Positions 23,692 through 36,476 of a stretch of 64,000 nt of DNA are shown here, one piece after another. Numbering within the stretch: the first letter of the stretch is position 1; every line of letters begins with the position of its first letter. The notes beneath the pieces were generated by a model, which ran no database searches, had not been told where the DNA came from, and was given only the letters and a program-made list of their open reading frames with translations. The stretch spans positions 979,521 through 1,043,520 of the forward strand of contig NW_026570269.1 in the NCBI RefSeq assembly GCF_019649055.1, written 5' to 3'. Both the position numbers and the translations under genes were made by a program. This DNA is from Paramacrobiotus metropolitanus. Its lineage: Eukaryota > Tardigrada > Eutardigrada > Parachela > Macrobiotidae.

Positions 23692-23969
23692 TACCGTATT
23701 TATCGAATTAGAAGCCCAGGGTTACAAATATACAAATGACCCACGGGGTGGGCTCCAATTACGGGCATGGGCTTGTATTTAGGGGGGGCTTCAATTTTTC
23801 AAACCAGCTTTTTGGCATTTTTTAATATGGGGTTTACGGTATTTAATTAAGCCCATGGGCCTCTATTTCGGGGGGGGCTTATAACTTTCAAACGGCCTTA
23901 GGGGTGGGCTCTAATTACGGGGGGGGGCTTGTATTTTGGGGGGGGGCTTCAAATTCGATAATTACGGTA
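23692..23969. mobile_element. G-run MITE with about 26-bp inverted ends
   Basis: The left end TACCGTATTTATCGAATTA... is mirrored at the right by ...AATTCGATAATTACGGTA ending at 23969. The interior is made of degenerate repeats of GGGGGGGCTTGTATTT / GGGGTGGGCTCCAATTACGG, with G runs of 7-9. No coding capacity. The G runs could fold as G-quadruplexes on the plus strand. Confidence 0.65.
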
Positions 23970-24375
23970 ACTTATAACCATCGGTTACAGCTCCACAGGG
24001 GTTTCCACAGTCTAGTTTAATATGGTCCCTGTTTACCATCGGCAAAGGTAGACCGATTGGAATTGGCACATGAAGCAAACTCGATTATTCTCTATTGAAA
24101 GAGGAGGAAACAGGCAGAGACAGCTTGACGTACCCGTATAATTACTGGTGGACAGATTCCCGGTAAACATAACTAATCTGTGCAAATATTTCTTAGTAAC
24201 AACATTGTAATAATAAAAGGACAGAAATAAGAATTTCGCTTAAATTGACACTAAATGTACACAGAAGACTGTGAAGATATTAGTCCTTAATATCGCTGAC
24301 TTTAGGCAAAGTCAACTGCGCACAATCACCTTTGGAATAAGACAGCAGGTAATCATAATGCCCTTTTTCTGCTTA

Positions 24376-25882
24376 CAGCTTAGGACAAAATGGTCACATA
24401 CCCACCCAAAATTTAATAACAAAACCAAACAGAGTACGACAGAAAAACAACCACTGCGCACAAATAAATCTCCATTGACTCGTATACTAACTCTACCACC
24501 GCAACAGGTGCAAATCACAGTATCACATTTTAGTACTTGCGGCGTGCCCCGCCATTATAGAGACACGCGTTTAGGCGATTTTTCATGGAACGAATCGCAA
24601 TATTCTGGAGTGCACACTTCTTCCCAAGCATCTTTTATCAGAGGTTCTAGTTCTCTTAAATTTTTCGGGAATTTCTGCGCCATAACGTCTTTCATTTGTC
24701 CCCACACATTTTCGATCGGATTCAAGTCAGGCGATCTTGCTGGCCACGGCATCACGTTGATGTCTTCCGTCTCGAAGAACTTTTTCATGGCTGCGGAGGT
24801 GTGACACGGTGCGTTATCCTGCTGATAGGTGAGATCGCGACCGTTTTCGTCCAGGTAAGGAAGGAGTTGATCAAACAACACCTCTTCGTACTTCTCGGAA
24901 TTCATTGTCCCCTGGAATCGCACCAACGCAACTGGGCCTGCAGCGCAGATCGCACCCCACACTGCGATTCCTCCCTTGTTTTGGCGTGACTGTTTGATTT
25001 GGAGGTTTTCGGAGAATCTGCTTTCTTTAGGAAAGAGCCATATCTGTTTAAAAAGCAAAAACTTTGAACGGAATCTTTCAGTGCCTGGAAGTGCTAGTCA
25101 GCCCTACGTACGTATTCGTAAGTGTGAACACCACTTCATACATACCTCGACTCGCCCCCCTGACAACTTGAACGTACATTCGTCCGAGAAGATCACCGAG
25201 TGGAAAAAAGCAGGATTTTCAAGGAGCTGTTCCCGCTTCCACAGGCACCAATAGATTCGGTCTTCTTTATGCTTTGAGGTTAGTTCATCAGCAACTGCTT
25301 GACTTCTCCGTGCACCGTATTCTTGCAGTCTTCGCAGGAGGGTTTTGTGCGGGAGTTGAAGAGTTGCTGCTGCTTTAACTGCACTCAGTGTTCGGTTTTC
25401 TTTCAAAAAATTTATGGCTGCTTGGTCTTCTTCGGCTGTTGTTTTTCTCGGTCTTCCTTTCTTATGTTTCACCTTGCGTTCACCCGTTTCCTTGTCGTAT
25501 TGATGCAGCACCCTGATCACCCAGCTTTGCGATTTTCGGACATATTTGCTGACTTTGGCTGAACTGCCTTCTTTCTCGTACAACGTAAAAACAGTTTTGA
25601 CTAAATCTGCATCAACATATCTGCCGCGAACCATTCTACCGCCATATTTTACGGAACGAGTGAAATAAACAAAAAGAAAACAAAGCAGAAACGGAAGTTA
25701 GAAGTTTAATAAAATCAACATTATTATTATATTTAATTTGCTTGAGCCGACGGTCAGTCGACAGCCGGAAGTAGTTTTGAACAGAGAACGGCCGATTGCG
25801 CACTGCGTACTTTTGAACAGCGAATGGCCGTTTACGCATTGTTTCGGGTTTTGGGCCTATGCGACCATTTTGTCCTAAGCTG
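24376..25882 (-). mobile_element. Tc1-type DNA transposon, apparently complete
   Basis: Inverted ends start CAGCTTAGGACAAAATGGTC at 24376 and finish as its complement at 25882, each flanked by TA (24374-24375; 25883-25884), the Tc1/mariner target duplication. It contains one transposase gene on the minus strand. Length is 1507 bp, normal for Tc1-like elements. Confidence 0.9.
24555..25634 (-). CDS. Tc1-family DD34E transposase, one intron
   Basis: Exon 1 25634-25146 and exon 2 25043-24555 join in phase to 325 residues across a 102-base intron (GTATGT...TTTAAACAG). The N-terminus has paired-type helix-turn-helix DNA-binding domains and a GRPRKT linker. The catalytic triad is visible: Asp in FSDECTF, Asp in QQDNAPCH, and Glu in NPIENVW 34 residues later (DD34E). 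Conserved WPARSPDLNPIENVW is intact. It cuts and pastes the element by DDE chemistry. Unspliced, exon 1 runs into a stop a few codons into the intron, so splicing or a frame disruption must be assumed. Consensus splice sites and perfect family continuity favour a real intron. Confidence 0.88.
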
Positions 25883-26084
25883 TACTTTATTTCCTCCTTT
25901 TATTTATTGTGGTCGGGATATAAAATGAATGTACCGCCAGATACTATAATACCATGTGTTAGTGTCAGTTAGGATTTTGTAGATGGATGTCCTTATGAGA
26001 TTCTAGCTTTTTAAACATTCTATAGAGCAAACGTGATCTGTGAATGCTTTAGCTTTGCTGACCTTTCAGCTTTACAAGTATGCC

Positions 26085-27467
26085 ATGTCTCTACAATTAA
26101 CTGACAACCCCGGACAGCATGCCCTTTACCCTTTTCGAAGGCCGTGGCACAAGATAAATGAATCCTTGAATGTGTCGGACGGACACAGCTATACCAAAGT
26201 ATTCGGGCATAGTAACCTTTCTCAAGCGCCAATAGATACCGGCTGGTTTGCATTGCTAATTTCCTTGAGTTCTTGTGCGATAATTTTGAATACTCTGGTA
26301 CTGCTGTCATTTCTATCAAAGAAAGTTAAGCCATCAGCCTCTGAGGCATTGATTTTCAACTTAGTTTCCGCTGTGCTGATGCAGAGCTCGTCGAAATTGT
26401 TTGTGATTACCCTGTACTCGGGGAAGGTCGTCTACAGTCATTCGGAAATCGTATGCAAAAGTATCATGTTTTTCCACATGTTATCGTACGATGCCATAAC
26501 TTGGTCGGATCTCATTTTGTGCATTAATCGCTTCGTTGCACTATGCGTACCCCAATACTACAGGTAAGCGACGAGAAAACTGAGTATAATTATTATATTC
26601 TATCAAAATTCGGTATATCAGTCTTCATAATCTTTAATTTATCAGAATATTTAAGAAGCGAGCAACAGTGGCCGCATTTCTAACAGTGGCATGGAGTGCC
26701 GCCTTCGCCAGCGCCATTCTCCCCATTTTTGATTTTCGCGGGAGTTACAAACAGATCCCACCGGCCAATATGTGCGCTTTCGCCATTTTTGGCAAAGCCG
26801 CCTTGCTTTCCGGTGTGGTCTCATTACTTGCTCCTGTGTCGATTACGGCCATACTGTACTTAATAGCGGTGGTCCATCTCTTACGGAAAAGATGGAAAGG
26901 TCATCTAATCGATCAGGAGGTGATCAAGACAGTGACAGAGCATGGATCAGAACTGGCTCATTACCATGCATCCAAACTGAAACGGTGCCATCGCATGTTC
27001 ATTACGATTCTTGTGATGTTCTGCTGTTACACCGTTTGTATTTTGCCAATGCCGCTTGTGCAGTCCACAATGGCCGAATATTTCCTCACTCATACTTGGC
27101 TGCAGTTGTTGATGAGAACGTTAACGCAAATGGCTCATATTCTTATTCCGGTAAGTTCGTAACGAGTTGAAAAAATTAAAAGAATCAACACAAATTTTTT
27201 GCTGCAATTGAGTGCGGATGGTTGGTTGAGTTCAGTAACTTTTCCTTGAACATCCTGAAGTGTCGTTGCATGTATCATTGATCAAGTACTGCATCAGAAA
27301 ACTATGTGCAGGTTAGTTTGCATATTGATTGCAAAAGATACATTTTAGTACGAGTAGTAATTTTCATAACTACAAACTGGTTTTATTTTTAGATTATCCT
27401 GTTGTCCATGAATCGCGAATACCGACACAGAATACGGGATTTGCTTTGGACAGTTATCTGCAGATAA
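26085..27467 (+). CDS. Rhodopsin-type G protein-coupled receptor
   Basis: Exons 26085-26563, 26646-27150 and 27393-27467 join to 352 residues. Seven hydrophobic segments are visible. Helix 1 contains ILNTLVLLSF with the usual Asn. A Cys before helix 3 (EIVCKS) and one in the second outer loop (PPANMCAF) can form the conserved disulfide. The DRY position reads INRFVALCVP. Helix 6 has CCYTVCILPMP with the usual Pro. The NPxxY position is reduced to HILIPIILLS, followed by NREYRHRI. N-terminal glycosylation sequons (NES, NVS, NLS) are present. Plasma-membrane receptor, ligand unknown; the loss of DRY and NPxxY suggests a divergent, possibly chemosensory, lineage. I start at the first ATG in frame; a 5' non-coding exon is possible. 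Confidence 0.8.
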
Positions 27468-28115
27468 TATTAATATCGGACGCTCTTCTGTTCTAGATGT
27501 AGTTAGACCTAATTTAATCCATGCTAATATTTAACAAATTCGGCGTACTAATCATGCAAAATAGATCGAAATGTCTTAAAAATCGTTGTTTTTCGACAGC
27601 ACCATACCAACTAAGAGGAATCACTATCTCAAAGTACCAAAAACACACCTGCAGATTCGGCAATATTTACAATGCAGTACAAAGGAAACGAAACTCTAGA
27701 TTAATATTAATTTATTAAGCTGTACAGTAAATTAAAAGCATCTCAAAATGGAGCCCACCTACAATGTACTCACATAAAACATGATAGACCGAGTACCGGT
27801 ACATACGGATAGTGCCATAAGTAATCGTAACGCAACTGCAGACTATAACGTATTATATGAGGACATGTGGGTGGCTGCATTAACAACCTTGTTATCGCGA
27901 GCATAAAACAATTTTACTGGTCAGATAGTGCGAAATCTTTTTGGAAGCAGAAAATGCACGGCTCCCTGAGCTTCTATCCGTAAATACATTAAAATGCGCT
28001 TACCGTACAACAACAATATTTTGGAAGAAAATGCCACACACTGATTGTGTAGAGATGAATTCGAAGCATCACAATATTTTTTTGATTCCATAGCAAAAGC
28101 CATAACTAACTCATA
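27468..28115. other. Intergenic, nothing recognised
   Basis: Flank between the GPCR and the first transporter; no ORF or repeat supported. Confidence 0.4.
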
Positions 28116-29784
28116 ATGACAACTGTAAGCACACCACACCACGGTCACTTAACCGCGCTAGTCATTTCCAGCGTTTCCATTGTTGCATTCTTCTGCTGGT
28201 TCTCGGCCGGTTACGCTGTGGTGCAGATCAACATCCCCCAAGAACTCATCCTGCGATGGATACGCCAAACATACTGTATCCGTTTGTATGGAATCCCAGA
28301 AATTCCTTTTTCCGTCACATCCAATTTTAGTCAGTTTTATGACGATCCCAAAGTCGCGCTGTGGTGCAAATACCTGCCCAGTGTGTCATCTCAGTTTCGC
28401 ACCAATACAGTTTTAAGCATTATATGGGGACTAATTGGAAGCGCTCCGCTTTTGGGTGGAACTCCTGCTGGATTTATAGCCAACGCTCTTATTCCTAAAC
28501 TAGGTTTCCGAAAGATCTTCTTTATCGCCAACGTCTCGTGCACCATCGGAGCGATTCTGTCTGGATTAATTGCAACGATAGTGTCGTATGAAGTGTTTAT
28601 TGTAGGTAAGGTCACATCGCATATAGGTATACTGAGTGCTTATGACTTATGTTTGTAATTGACTCAGTGATTTATGATTAGGGAGACTATTCATTGGCAT
28701 TGGATATGGACTTTCTACCGCTCTAACGGTTTCTTACATCGCTGAGATTTCACCGGCCAATCATCGTGGCGTTTTGGGGGCGTTTCCGTTAGCATTTTTC
28801 AGCGTAGGAACACTGTTGGCGACCATCATGGGCTTTCCACAGGTGTTGGGGACAGCGTCACGTTGGCCGTATATTTCATGGCCGTTACTGGCACCCTGTG
28901 CAGCGTTTTTTCTGTTTTACCCTCTTCTGCCAGAAAGCCCGCGTTGGCAGTACCGCACAACACATAACGTGGACAAAACAACAGCGATTCTCCAGCGACT
29001 GCGGAACAACACAAATGTGCGACCAGATATGGAGTTAATCGAAGCAGAGGACCGACGAGCACAGGAGCAGGGCGCTAAAGTGTCCATAATCGGGTTGTTT
29101 CGCGATCCATTTCTGCGCTACATTACTCTCATCTGCATCGCCGGCGTGATGGCACAACGGTTCACCGGCTTCTCCCCATTGTGTGTTTACTCATATGACA
29201 TATTTCAGCAGTGTGGTTTATCCACCGAAATCGCCATCTACGGGACAACTGCTCTGGTAAGTGTGCAGGCTGTGGCGGCCACTGTGGGAGCGCTTATAAT
29301 CGACAAAGTGGGTCGACGTCCGCTCCTGTTAGTTGGCCTGAGCGGATGCGCGCTGACCTTGACAGCCATTGTTATACTTACCACTCTTTTCACATACGGT
29401 TTATGTGACCGGTGTGCGTACGGTAGTCTGGTGGCGATGTTTATGTTTATGGTGTGCTATGCATGCGGTCCGGCCATTATTCCCATTCTGCTGAGCGCTG
29501 AATTGTTTGGAATGACCTCACGCGAATCAGCCACAACGTTCATCATGGTCATCATACAGGGAAGTACGGCGTTGATTGTGGGCGTGTTCCCCATTATGCG
29601 AGCGCATCTGCTGGAATGGACGTTCGCCATTTTTGCGGGAGGGACCATCGTGTTGACGCTGTTTTTATCGAAAGTCACCATTGAAACCAAAGGGAAAACA
29701 TTCTTGGAAATCCAAGCCAAACTCGAGAAACGATACTACGGGGAATCAGTGGCGAAACCGCAGACTGTGCCAAGTATCTCGTAG
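28116..29784 (+). CDS. GLUT-like sugar transporter family member A (MFS)
   Basis: Exons 28116-28605 and 28682-29784, 530 residues, about 12 membrane segments. Helix 1 FSAGYAVVQINIPQ matches the GLUT YNTGVINAPQ region. The splice junction falls inside the GR-[LF]-F-I-G motif after helix 4. PESPRW ends the first half, then a cytosolic loop, QRFTGFSPLCVYS (position of the GLUT QLSGINAVFYYS motif, strongly altered), DKVGRRPLLLVG, and ETKGKTFLEI at the C-terminus. It is a plasma-membrane facilitator by family; because the QLS motif is rewritten, glucose cannot be assumed as substrate. Only copy on the plus strand, tail-to-tail with member B. Confidence 0.85.
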
Positions 29785-30293
29785 AGTAGGCGATAAGCCT
29801 TCATAAACAATTATTCATCAAAATTTAGACACTGGCAAACCACCGGAAAAGTACTGCGTTGTACTGTGTGCGATTAAAGTTTTGTACGAGTACTTGTACA
29901 GTTGTACGTATTTCTGTCAGCGGCACTCACGTGTACAATTATTATTAATAAAGTTTTTTGCTGGTATACGCCACATACTGTAGTTTTCCTGAAACGGAGA
30001 AATCTCGTAAACAGCTGCAAGGCAGAAATGCACTGCGTTTATTCGTCATAATGGTGACAACAAGTATGAGCATACAATACTGAATAAATGGACAAACTAG
30101 TACACCAAGTACAATTCTAAAAATCGAGTCGCAATCTGTAAGATATAATTATATACATTACTCGTAGGCGATTAACAATCACAGTAAAGAAGGATTTGAA
30201 ATAATGGGGCTAACAAGAAAATACAGCCATTTCGCAGTGGTGCGTTATGTATCATAGTTCAAATGAATTTTTGTGCAATAAAAAAAAAAACAA
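29785..30293. other. Convergent 3' flanks of transporters A and B
   Basis: No gene. Holds an AATAAAG at about 29947 that may be the poly(A) signal of A. Confidence 0.45.
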
Positions 30294-32182
30294 TCAGTAC
30301 AATCTTTTCATTCCAGAATTTGTGCTCATGTTGCTGATGGATCGTGGTAAAGCTTTTAGGTCTGCGATACTGGGTATTGTAATCGGAACTGCAGTGTTAT
30401 TATAACGTTTTCTGTGCCCGCTAAAATAACGTTTCTCCAGCGATGCCTGAATTTCAAGAAAGGTCTTTCCCTTCGTTTCCATCAAGGTCAGGGACAGGAT
30501 TACCGCCAATATCAGAGTGACACCGGCAAAAATTACAAAGGTCCATTGCGATAAGTACACTTGCATAACCGGAAAGACGGCGGATACGACGGCTGTTACG
30601 CCTTGACACAGCATCATGATTAGTGTGGTGGCCGACTGCCTGGTCAGTAGTCCGAACATTTCCGCTGGCAGGATAAAAGGAACACTAGCTGGCCCACAAA
30701 CGTACACCATGATGAAAACGAACAATGCCGCTAAATTTCCATACTCACACCCAACACAAATCCGGTAACTTGTTAAAGCTGCAAAGGTCACCATGGCGAT
30801 CAAGCTCATCGCGCACCCGAATAATCCGATTAGCATCAGCGGTTTCCGTCCGGCTTTATCCATTAACAGCGACCCGATGACTGCAGATGCCGCTTGCAGT
30901 CCAAGTAGACCAATAGTTCCATAAGCGGCAACGTCCTTTGAAAGGCCACACTGACGGAAAATATTGGACGAATACGTGTACACTCCTGGATAGGCGGTGA
31001 GCCGCTGTGCAATGACAGCCGTACAACAAATCAGCACGTTATAGCGGAGAAAGCCGTTACGGAACAACCCGATAATTGATACTTTGGTGCCCTTTTCCTT
31101 AGCTACACGGTTTTCCTCCTCAATCATCTGCAGATCCGCTTGCACATTGAATACGTTGCGCAGCCGCTGGAGAATCTGCGTAGTCTTCTGGACATCGTGG
31201 GACTTTTTAAAAACCCAACGGGGACTTTCCAGAAGGAAGGCGTACGAAGCGAAGAAGCAGACACAGGGGGCAATCAAAATCAGCGTTAAATATGACCAGT
31301 AGTCATCAGTTCCCAGGATTTGGGGTAGACTGAATACTGCCGCCAACAGCATCCCGATGCTAAAGGAAATAATCGGAGCCACGCCCAGTGCGCCACGGAA
31401 ATTGGCCGGAGTAATTTCGGCGATATACGTAAAGGAGATGGCGCTGCCGAATCCAGTACCGAAACCCAAAAGGAAGCGCCCTACAGTGCCTACACCGACA
31501 AAATAAATGATGAATACAAGTAAATCGTCGCGTACTTTCCGGAATACTTAAACAAAGATTTAGGCCAGGAAACCTGATACCATTTCATTCTAGAAAAATA
31601 ATTTTGTATTAACGTTAGCGTGCGTCTTCGCTAAACAAAAATAGTGTGCCGACCATTTAACACATAAATACAAAAAATTAAATCACCTATTATAAATATC
31701 TCGTACGATCCAATGGCTACCACAAGCGAGCTCAGCGCCACTCCGATCGTGAGGAACAAATTGGTGATGAAAAACATTCTACGGAATCCCAACCGGTCAA
31801 TCAGCATATTGGCGGTCCATACGCCAAATGTCCCACCCAGTGTAACAGCTGCACCGATTAGGGCCCATACAGCGTTCAGGTGGCTGTTTTCGCGTAACTG
31901 ACCCGACACTTCATCTTCAGGGATGATAGTACACCACAAGTTCGAGCGATTCGCAAAACCGCTCCCTTCAGCACCATGTTCCGCGCTGCTGATGTTTTCT
32001 ATACGCCCACCTAAACGAGCACACTGTGTTTGCCGGATCCAGCTGAGAATGAGGTTTTGGGGGATGTTGATTTGGACAACACTGTAACCCGCCGGAAACC
32101 ATATGGAGAAGGCGAGAACAATGGTGGAAAACACAACGACGCCAGTTAAATGACCATAATGTTTCGTGCTGATCCCTGTCAT
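30294..32182 (-). CDS. GLUT-like transporter family member B
   Basis: Exons 32182-31687 and 31480-30294, 560 residues. Same layout and same phase-1 intron in the GR motif (GRFLLGFGTGFGSA) as member A. Landmarks: FPAGYSVVQINIPQ, AEITPANFRGALG, LESPRW (first residue changed from Pro-Glu), QRLTAYPGVYTYS, DKAGRKPLMLIG, ETKGKTFLEIQ. It has a longer first extracellular loop with Asn-glycosylation sequons and a longer polar C-terminal tail than A. Substrate unknown. Divergent from nothing nearby; followed on the same strand by member C. Confidence 0.85.
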
Positions 32183-34293
32183 GGTTAATACTCTACAGTG
32201 AACGGCTATGTACTACTACCATCAAAAGTTATAGCCAAATGATATGCAAAATCAACTCTTCCATGCGCGCATTGAAAAAATTTGCTTAAAAAAGTAAATG
32301 ATCTAGAACGTTTGTGCCGATATGCAACAATATCTCGCTGTTTTAGTCGTCAGCTTACTTAAGTAGTGTTAGGTAGCACGGACAAACATGTGCCTTTGTT
32401 GTGGTATCTCTATATTGCACGCATTGGTACGGATACTCGTACCAGTCGCAGTCGTCTGCTTCAATTATAGCGTTTTCAGATTTTCCACTAAACCGTTTGG
32501 CGCTTTTTTTGTCATTCTAGGATATCATGACTTGCGAAATCAGTACGCGCGAGTAGTAAAACTGCTCTAGTGTAGCTGCAGTAGGCTACTGTACTGTAGT
32601 GTAGCGAATCTTGACCCGAATATCGACATTCCGTCGCTTCGTACCGTAGCTTGCCCGTCTAGTTATCGTGCTTAAACTCATTATTAGTGATTAATTGTAA
32701 TAATCAGTCGTACGAGTATTTGTGCAGTGCTAGTACCTGATTGTGCCGTTTTGTAGCATGCGCAAAATCACATTTTTTACGCAGTAGATTCAAGCACGAG
32801 AAAAGAATGATATCATCATGCTAAAGGATGACATCAGTACTCGTGATATCAACTATTCCAATTTTCCATAGCATTACTTCCGATTATCCTCGTAATTATA
32901 TTGTTTACTCTAATTATTGTTAAGTAATCTGCAGATACGGAAAAATGAATGAACATAATGGATTTTTCATTGAGATGATGTCTAGGCAGGCGAGACGCAG
33001 TGTACGGAGAAATGTGAAAAAATGAATAAGTGTCTCATACTGATGTTGCAAAAGGGTTTACTAGGTAGAGAAAACATTTAGAAATTTTTTTGTCATTTTA
33101 AGCTAAGTCTGGATTTTAAGAAAGCGGGATCAGTGCTGTACGCTTGGCCAATCCAGTCCCACTCTTAAATTCTGCAACGGCTGGATTCGGCTATAGTTAA
33201 ATTGCCACCGTGGATCTAATTGTCAGAAACATGAAAAACAATAGCATACATAATCTAGCCACAGCGAGGTACTTTTGGACGCTAGCTCTGGAACACGAAA
33301 CTGGGTAATCTGCAATTGCGCGGCTTGAGACCGGTGAGGCTTTGCCTATGCGGTTCTGCCAGCGGATTAGCACAGAAATCCTACGGGTTCCGTATCCGTT
33401 CTGGGAACATTTAAAAACACCACCGAGGAAAAAAACAGGTAAATTTTCTGTCTCAAGCGGTTATGTGATAGTGCTGTAGTAATGCGTTGATTTTTAATGC
33501 GTCTTTCTCTTGCTTGTTCTAAGTTTTAAAACATCTTCTTTACTTCTTCACGACGACTCGTTGTGAATTACTTCCATTGTTAAACTTAAACACAGCGCTT
33601 ACAGTCAGTTAATATAGTATGATTAATCGACGTACAGTACTGTACTAGTACTGCACAATGCACAAGATCGATGCAACACTCACCAGTCAGCAAAAGCACT
33701 AATGGTAAGTAGAACGAAACCATTAAATTTGTGCTAGACAGATTGCAAATTTATCTCAAATTTAGAAAACTGAGCTCAAATCAATTATAATGATATTCCG
33801 GGCGGGGCCGTGAAGGATTTCTCAACTTCCGGTCTTGACTCGATTTTGTTAACCGTTGCAAAAATTTATAATTTTACGCACAGCATCGGCATAATATATC
33901 TGTATATTATGACATTTTATTTTAAAAATTTATTATTTTGATATCTAAAACAATGAATACAATATAAACGAAGCTCCCGATCGCCTTTGGTGGTAAAAAT
34001 TATTTTATGCTTAGCAGACCCACACCCATCATTAATCACATTTTTACTGGCCGGTTACAGAGCTCGTTTATCATTAACCTGGCGCGCGACTTTGTAATTA
34101 CAATTCGTCAATCGATACTCTGTTCGACACAACGGATTCAGTTGATTGTGACATAAAGTAACTACTGGGCTGCTTATTAAAGGTACTCTTACTCAGATCA
34201 ATGCGAAACAGAACATTACTACGTCAAAAAAATTCACCAGAGCTACTTATGATTAAACTAACTAACTCGAAAAGGGGAAGAGAAATTGGGCAA
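32183..34293. other. 2.1-kb gap, no gene seen
   Basis: Upstream region of transporter B and downstream of C. GTAC-rich and AT-rich; short ORFs only, none with splice support. One stretch at about 33240-33430 has longer GC-rich words but no usable frame. Confidence 0.4.
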
Positions 34294-36476
34294 TTAATTC
34301 TGGTGTGGATGAATTTTAGGTAAATTGTTTCCTGTCAAAGGTGCATCGAAGCCATTTCCTTTATCGCCCTTCATTTTACTGTAGTATCGCTTCTCCAAGA
34401 GCGCCTGTATTTCCAAAAAGGTTTTCCCTTTCGTTTCCACAAGCGCCGTCGCCAGATATGTAGCCAAGGCAAGAATGATTCCAGCAAAGACAGTAAACGT
34501 CCATTCCATGAGATTGACTTGCATCACCGGAAAGACAGCAGCAACTATGGCGGATACGGCTTGGCAAAAGATCATCACCAGTGTAGCTGCGGACTGCCGC
34601 GATGTAAGACTGAACATTTCCGCCACGAGCACAAAGGGCACACTGGCCGGGCCGGTTGTGTAGAACATGATAAACAGGAACAAGGCCACCAAATTTCCGT
34701 ACTGACATCCAATGCAGACTCCATATTTTGTTAAGACAGCAAAGAGTACCATGAATGATAAGGTCACCATGCATCCGAATAGTCCAACCAACAGCAATGT
34801 TCGTCGCCCCGCCTTGTCGACCAGAAACGAACCCAGTATGGCAAACAACATTTGTAGTATCAAAAGTGCAATTGTTCCGTACGCTGCGATTTCCCTGGAT
34901 AAACCACACTGGCGAAAAATATCCGTTGAATAGGAATACACGGCTGCGTAGGCTGTTAGACGCTGCGCACAGATTGCGGCAATGCAGACTATAATGTTCT
35001 GCCGGAGAAAGCCATTCCGGAAAAGTCCACTGATGGACACTTTAACGGACGCTCCATCCTCCTTTGCTGCTTCGTCTTCTTTTTCGATTAATCGCATATC
35101 CGCTTGGACATTCGGATTTCCGCGTAATTTTTGAAGTATTTGGCTTGTTCTGTCTATATCGTGGGTCTTCTTAAAATACCATCTTGGACTTTCGGGGAGG
35201 AACAGGTAGGCGGTAAGAAAGGTCAGGTTTGGCAGTAACATTATCCAAGACAAATGGGTCCAGCGGGCTTCGGTTCCTAGTAGCTGAGGTAAGCCAAAAA
35301 TTGCTGCCGTAAGCATAGCTGTACTAAACAGCACGATATTGATAACACCTAGTGCTCCTCGAAAGTTTGTTGGACTGATTTCCGCCACGTAGACCCCACC
35401 GGCAGCGCTGCCAAAACCACAGGCGAATCCCAAAATTAATCGTCCTAAAACAAAGAATTTTTGCAAGAATGAATAAATTTTACGTCTATTCATAAAAAGC
35501 CTGCGCTTTCCCTACATTCCCTATCTTTTATTAAAAATGATGATAATATGTAAGATGAAACATATAATTATGTATATGTAGAACTGGTTGTATGCATATG
35601 GTGATAAAAATATTCATTTTGTAGGCCGGTCTTTTCAAATGCACGTGGTGTACGAACTACGAAGTACGTGAGAAGTTGTCCCCAGTTTGCCAAAAAGGGC
35701 TGAAAAATCATTATTTTTTGTTAATGTTTAGAAAAATACTGAGTCCCCGATGCTTCCCTCAGACAAAATTAAAGAACGGCGGTCGTAATAAAGCTAAAAA
35801 TGTTTATTGCAAAAGAAGGCAGCGTTGTAATTGAAAAATCGAAAACGTCCAAAAAGTGCAATTGGCCACCTGCAAGTAGTTTTAAACAAATAATCGTTAC
35901 TGTTACGAATTACAGACTAGCACAATGATGTCGTACCAATGCATTATAACATGTTGTATTGTACACTATGAAAATTACTCTGTATGAGTGCATACCAATA
36001 ATGAAAATTTCGTATGATTGTGTTGCAACTGTGATCCCGCTGAGCACAATCCCCACAATCTCCAGCACACTTGTCAACAAAAAGATCTTTCTGAATCCGA
36101 GCCAGTTGACAAAATAGTTGGCAATCCAAACACCGAATGTGGCACCCAAAGTAATCCCGGAACCTATGAGTGCCCATATGGCGTTCAGCCGGCCGTTTTC
36201 ACGCAACTGCACGGATGTTTCGTTTTCGGCAACAATTTTACACCACAAATAAGCCGGATCATGGTCACTTCTGTTGACCGCAGAATACAGACCAACCGTT
36301 GGGCCTAAGCGATTGCATTCGGTTTGACGAATCCAGCGTAAAATTAAACTTTGTGGTATGTTAATTTGGACAACGCTGTATCCGGCTGAGAACCACACTA
36401 AACCGGAAACGATAATGGTAGACATAAATACAACGGGGGTCAACTGACCATGGTGTTGAGTGCTGATGGGTGCCAT
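34294..36476 (-). CDS. GLUT-like transporter family member C
   Basis: Exons 36476-35996 and 35444-34294, 543 residues. Intron at the identical position (…YEIFIIG|RLILGFACGFG). Landmarks: FSAGYSVVQINIPQ, AEISPTNFRGALG, PESPRW, QRLTAYAAVYSYS, DKAGRRTLLLVG, ETKGKTFLEIQ. The intron (551 bases) is longer than in the other copies. The middle cytosolic loop (EKEDEAAKEDGASVKVSISG) is acidic and slightly expanded. Closest in sequence to member B by eye. Role as for A and B: membrane facilitator of an unknown small solute. Confidence 0.85.

Noticed and set aside
23700-23960. CRISPR-like or satellite array
   Set aside because: Repeats are degenerate G-run units inside inverted ends; no unique spacers, and the genome is animal.
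24271-25562. Plus-strand ORFs across the Tc1 element
   Set aside because: They are antisense shadows of the DD34E transposase.
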